DNA of 41,928 nucleotides from Dysgonomonas sp. UBA7710. Its GTDB lineage: Bacteria; Bacteroidota; Bacteroidia; Bacteroidales; Dysgonomonadaceae. Below the pieces are notes generated by a model. The model was not told the origin of the DNA, ran no database searches, and worked only from the letters and a program-made list of their open reading frames with translations. Below are positions 39,154-41,928 of this stretch, one piece after another. The position numbers were made by a program, and so were the translations under genes. Location of the stretch: NCBI RefSeq assembly GCF_002482385.1, contig NZ_DLFW01000001.1:36362-78289 (forward strand), given 5' to 3'. Numbering within the stretch: the stretch's first letter is position 1; each line of letters starts with the position of its first letter.

Positions 39154-40449
39154 ATGAGAATCGAGAAAATTTTCGCACGTGAAATCTTGGATTCAAGAGG
39201 AAATCCTACAATTGAAGTTGATGTAACCCTTGAATGCGGTATCCTTGGCCGCGCTGCTGTACCATCAGGCGCTTCAACAGGAGAAAATGAAGCTTTGGAA
39301 CTTCGCGATGGTGATAAAAAACGTTATGGAGGTAAAGGTGTAACTAAAGCCGTAGATAATGTAAACAAAATAATAGCTCCTGCCTTACTAGGCGAATCTT
39401 CTCTTGACCAAAGGGGAATCGACAGCAAAATGCTTAAGCTGGACGGAACTAAAACCAAATCCAAGTTAGGCGCTAACGCTATTCTTGGTGTTTCTCTTGC
39501 TGTAGCCAAAGCTGCTGCGAACTATCTTGAACTTCCTTTGTATCGCTATATCGGTGGTACTAACACTTATACGCTGCCTGTACCGATGATGAACATCATC
39601 AATGGTGGTTCTCACTCTGATGCTCCTATCGCATTTCAGGAATTTATGATCCGCCCTGTAGGCGCAAAATCATTCAAAGAAGGTTTGAGAATGGGTGCTG
39701 AAGTTTTCCACTCATTGAAAAAAGTGCTTCACGACCGTGGCCTTAGCACAGCAGTAGGTGATGAAGGTGGTTTCGCTCCTGCTCTTAACGGAACTGAAGA
39801 CGCTTTGGATTCTATCCTTAAAGCAATCAAAGATGCAGGTTATAAAGCCGGAAAAGATATCACTATTGCTCTTGACTGTGCTGCATCTGAATTCTTCAAC
39901 AGAGAAACTAAGGTGTATGACTACAGTAAATTTGAAGGAAAAGGTGGTGCAAAACGCAAAATTGCCGACCAGGTTAAATTCCTTAAAGAACTGACCGAAA
40001 AATACCCTATCGACTCTATCGAAGACGGTATGGACGAAAGCGACTGGGACGGCTGGAAAAAGCTTACAGATGCTATCGGTGACAAAGTTCAGCTTGTAGG
40101 AGACGACTTGTTCGTAACTAATGTTGACTTCCTTCAAAAAGGTATCGAAAGCGGATGCGCTAACTCTATCCTTATCAAAGTAAACCAAATCGGTACACTT
40201 TCCGAAACATTGGATGCTATCGAAATGGCTCACCGTGCAGGATATACAAGCGTAACTTCTCACCGTTCGGGTGAAACCGAAGATGCTACTATCGCAGACA
40301 TCGCTGTTGCAACTAACTCAGGACAGATCAAAACAGGTTCTCTTAGCCGCACAGACCGTATGGCTAAATATAACCAACTTCTTCGTATCGAAGAAGAACT
40401 TGGTGACAAAGCTGTTTATGGCTGGAAACGCGTTCAACGCAAAAAATAA
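39154..40449 (+). CDS. eno: Enolase
   Basis: Enolase interconverts 2-phosphoglycerate and phosphoenolpyruvate. The 431-residue protein keeps EILDSRGNPTIEVDV, the PSGASTGENEALELRD flexible loop, NGGSHSDAPIAFQEFMI (catalytic Glu region), VGDEGGFAP, the Mg-binding Asp/Glu positions (ALDCAASEF, SIEDGMDE, VGDDLF), LIKVNQIGTLSET with the catalytic Lys region, and SHRSGETED. No key residue is missing. It has its own -7 element and terminator. Codon use is strongly biased, like rpsA and pyk. Confidence 0.98.
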   Translation: MRIEKIFAREILDSRGNPTIEVDVTLECGILGRAAVPSGASTGENEALELRDGDKKRYGGKGVTKAVDNVNKIIAPALLGESSLDQRGIDSKMLKLDGTKTKSKLGANAILGVSLAVAKAAANYLELPLYRYIGGTNTYTLPVPMMNIINGGSHSDAPIAFQEFMIRPVGAKSFKEGLRMGAEVFHSLKKVLHDRGLSTAVGDEGGFAPALNGTEDALDSILKAIKDAGYKAGKDITIALDCAASEFFNRETKVYDYSKFEGKGGAKRKIADQVKFLKELTEKYPIDSIEDGMDESDWDGWKKLTDAIGDKVQLVGDDLFVTNVDFLQKGIESGCANSILIKVNQIGTLSETLDAIEMAHRAGYTSVTSHRSGETEDATIADIAVATNSGQIKTGSLSRTDRMAKYNQLLRIEEELGDKAVYGWKRVQRKK

Positions 40450-40472
40450 GAAGTCAATTCTTAATATTATAG

Positions 40473-40510
40473 AAAACCGGTGTCTGAAAAGACATCGGTT
40501 TTTGATTTTT
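40473..40510 (+). terminator. Terminator after eno
   Basis: A 13-bp stem (40473-40485 with 40490-40502, one G-U) with a GAAA loop, followed by TTGATTTTT. It begins 24 bases after the eno stop. Confidence 0.9.
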
Positions 40511-40591
40511 ATATGAATCTGCATATATTTGTGCAAGCCTTGGTGAAGAAGGCTATTATTACTTTACACGGCAACTTAAGGTCGCAGGCCT

Positions 40592-41623
40592 ATGAATCAG
40601 ATTTTCATTATACTACTTTTCTTATTTTCTATTTCAAGCATTAGCGTTTCTGCTCAGAGCGATAAGGATACGCCGCGAGACGGAGAAGGTATCCATTTAT
40701 TCCTCAAACGGAATAAACGTACGGGCAGCGCACAATATGAGCAGTTTCTGGAACTAAATAAAGGTAAATTCGGGCGGAACAACTCGCTTCTGAAAGGTGT
40801 TGCATATACGCTCCCCCCATTATCAGGCACACAAAATCCGGAAACTCAGGATAAGCCCGCCGCAGTTAAACAAAACAGCAAGACAAAGATAAATAAGCTA
40901 TTCGGAAGCAAGTATCAGGAATATACAATCAAATCGAATAAGCTGAAAGGTACCTGCTTTTATCTTTCGAGCGGACATGGCGGCCCTGATCCCGGGGCTA
41001 TCGGTAAGGTAGATGGTTATGAGCTTCACGAAGATGAATATGCCTATGATATAACCCTGCGGCTTGCCCGCGCTCTGCTCGAAGAAGGAGCTACCGTGCA
41101 TATGATTATACAAGATGCGGTGGATGGCATCCGGGACGAGAGGTATCTTTCTAACAGTGACCGCGAGACCTGTATGGGTGAAGCAATCCCTCTCAATCAG
41201 GTGAAAAGATTACAGCAACGGAGTGATAAGATAAACAGTCTGGCAAAAAGGACGAAAGAGAAATATAAAAGGGCCGTTTTTATCCATGTAGACAGCCGTA
41301 GTCAGAAACAGCAACTGGATGTCTTTTTTTACTGGGCGCCTAAAAGCAGCGGCGGTAAAAAGCTGGCGAATACAATGAGAACCACTTTCGAAAGCCATTA
41401 CGATAAGCATCAGCCAGGCAGGGGTTTTACGGGGACGGTTGGTGAGCGTAGTCTCTTTGTATTGGACAAGACGACTCCGGTGGGTATTTATGCTGAACTG
41501 GGTAATATTCAAAACAGTTTCGACCAGCGAAGATTTTTAGATCCTAATAACCGTCAGGCTTTGGCAAACTGGATGTGTCGCGGGTTTATTACGGATTATG
41601 AGAACTGGAAGAGAGGAAAATAA
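40592..41623 (+). CDS. N-acetylmuramoyl-L-alanine amidase (Amidase_3) with N-terminal LysM-like segment
   Basis: The 343-residue enzyme cleaves the amide between muramic acid and the peptide stem of peptidoglycan. A signal peptide (MNQIFIILLFLFSISSISVSAQ) leads into a LysM-like segment at about 31-76 (GEGIHLFLKRN, FLELNKG, LLKGVAYTLPP). A linker of about 45 residues precedes the zinc amidase domain: SGHGGPDPGA with His129, Glu147 or Glu149 in LHEDEY, His232 in FIHVDS, and Glu302 in YAELGNI. These are the usual zinc ligands and catalytic Glu. The protein is exported. It follows the eno terminator, so it should have its own promoter, not identified. Confidence 0.92.
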   Translation: MNQIFIILLFLFSISSISVSAQSDKDTPRDGEGIHLFLKRNKRTGSAQYEQFLELNKGKFGRNNSLLKGVAYTLPPLSGTQNPETQDKPAAVKQNSKTKINKLFGSKYQEYTIKSNKLKGTCFYLSSGHGGPDPGAIGKVDGYELHEDEYAYDITLRLARALLEEGATVHMIIQDAVDGIRDERYLSNSDRETCMGEAIPLNQVKRLQQRSDKINSLAKRTKEKYKRAVFIHVDSRSQKQQLDVFFYWAPKSSGGKKLANTMRTTFESHYDKHQPGRGFTGTVGERSLFVLDKTTPVGIYAELGNIQNSFDQRRFLDPNNRQALANWMCRGFITDYENWKRGK

Positions 41624-41690
41624 CAATCTTCTGTTAAAAAAAACAACGAAAAATTTCTTAATTTTAAAAAATAACATTTATTTTTATCCC

Positions 41691-41729
41691 CGTAACCGGT
41701 CTTATCATGGCGTTGAGAATCCGGTTAGA
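41691..41729 (+). terminator. Hairpin after the amidase gene
   Basis: TAACCGG (41691-41697) can pair with CCGGTTA (41723-41729) around a 25-base loop. No T-tract of length follows, so termination is uncertain. Confidence 0.35.
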
Positions 41730-41760
41730 TTTTATCGAATTTAATTAAGAGACATGTAAT

Positions 41761-41807
41761 ATTATCCTTACTTAAGAATCTGCAAAATTTTTACCCATAA
41801 GGATAAT
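41761..41807. other. 10-bp inverted repeat in the right-hand spacer
   Basis: ATTATCCTTA (41761-41770) and TAAGGATAAT (41798-41807) are exact reverse complements around a 27-base loop. No gene is visible. It lies 5' to the competing hairpins at 41816-41928. Confidence 0.5.
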
Positions 41808-41815
41808 AAACAGAT

Positions 41816-41928
41816 GTTCCACGTCTTTTGTTATACAGGAGGCGTGGGACTGTCCGTTTATCTTTTGGGTGGGCTTTGCAGAGCCTTTAAGTAGGATAAA
41901 TTACGACAGTTCCCATGCCTCTTCTTTT
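41816..41928 (+). other. Competing hairpins at the window edge (candidate attenuator, small RNA or MITE end)
   Basis: AGGCGTGGGAC (41840-41850) can pair upstream with GTTCCACGTCT (41816-41826), giving 11 pairs of which two are G-U. Alternatively AGGCGTGGGACTGTC (41840-41854) pairs downstream with GACAGTTCCCATGCCT (41905-41920), followed by CTTCTTTT. The two folds exclude each other. Inside the second fold lies another palindromic hairpin (GGGCTTTGCAGAGCCT, about 41871-41886) and a TTTATC/GATAAA pair. No known riboswitch consensus and no SRP RNA signature was recognised. The window ends at the T-rich tail, so the downstream gene is not visible. Confidence 0.4.

Noticed and set aside
41836..41928. 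4.5S SRP RNA or 6S RNA
   Set aside because: The length and rod shape fit loosely, but the SRP signature GGUCAGG...GGAAGGAAGCAGCC is absent, and no 6S-type central bubble with conserved flanks could be defined.
1..41928. tRNA, rRNA, prophage or transposase genes
   Set aside because: No cloverleaf with a GTTCGAATC-type T-loop, no rRNA signature and no integrase or DDE motif was found by eye; the tail-fibre-like gene is isolated.

Overview
The window is chromosomal DNA from a member of the Bacteroidota, most likely order Bacteroidales; a Dysgonomonas-like genus is my best guess from gene content and was not tested. Three things point there. Many genes are preceded by the Bacteroidota -7 hexamer-like element TAnnTTTG, usually with a poor -33 element. 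Most start codons lack a strong Shine-Dalgarno sequence and sit behind A-rich leaders. The gene families are typical of the group: a PitA/DUF47 pair, rbfA followed by a FtsX-type permease, a DUF2007 pair, a carboxypeptidase-regulatory-like domain protein and a YiaD-like OmpA lipoprotein.

Layout. 1-951: a 49-aa membrane protein (-), then a long repeat-rich spacer. 952-5661: clpB and an S9 peptidase lipoprotein (+). 5730-8291: minus-strand genes for two small stress/membrane proteins, an OmpA lipoprotein, an acidic protein and a rhomboid protease. 8450-9691: a secreted carboxypeptidase-regulatory-like protein. 9692-10354: a second long repeat block, then a promoter, TPP riboswitch and terminator. 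10355-13362: the thiamin salvage operon thiM-thiE-tenA-thiD. 13474-16796: a PLP-dependent sulfur amino-acid enzyme, aroQ and pyk. 16893-19278: a cupin, an O-methyltransferase, and a tail-fibre-like protein lying among repeats. 19279-25145: rbfA, a LolC/E-type permease, a GNAT enzyme, engB, a CBM9-like protein and the DUF47-Pit phosphate pair. 25332-29579: rpsA, then katA between two DUF2007 paralogues. 29620-34607: a minus-strand efflux operon (TolC, HlyD, two ABC-2 permeases). 34789-38822: a Gfo/Idh/MocA oxidoreductase and a large FAD/Fe-S oxidoreductase. 39154-41623: eno and a cell-wall amidase. 41624-41928: a gene-free tail with overlapping hairpins.

How the parts work together. The thi genes recycle the thiazole and pyrimidine halves of thiamin under TPP control. 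pyk and eno are glycolytic. rpsA, rbfA and engB serve ribosome function and assembly. clpB, katA and the GlsB/YtxH-like pair are stress functions. I found no prophage, transposase, CRISPR array, tRNA or rRNA. The less ordinary material is non-coding: a roughly 400-bp composite repeat in two inverted copies, three copies of a CCTCCCC/GGGGAGG palindrome touching gene ends, a 90-nt three-way-junction element, and competing hairpins at the right edge. Among proteins, the clearest oddity is an acidic protein built from a gapless 42-residue internal duplication.
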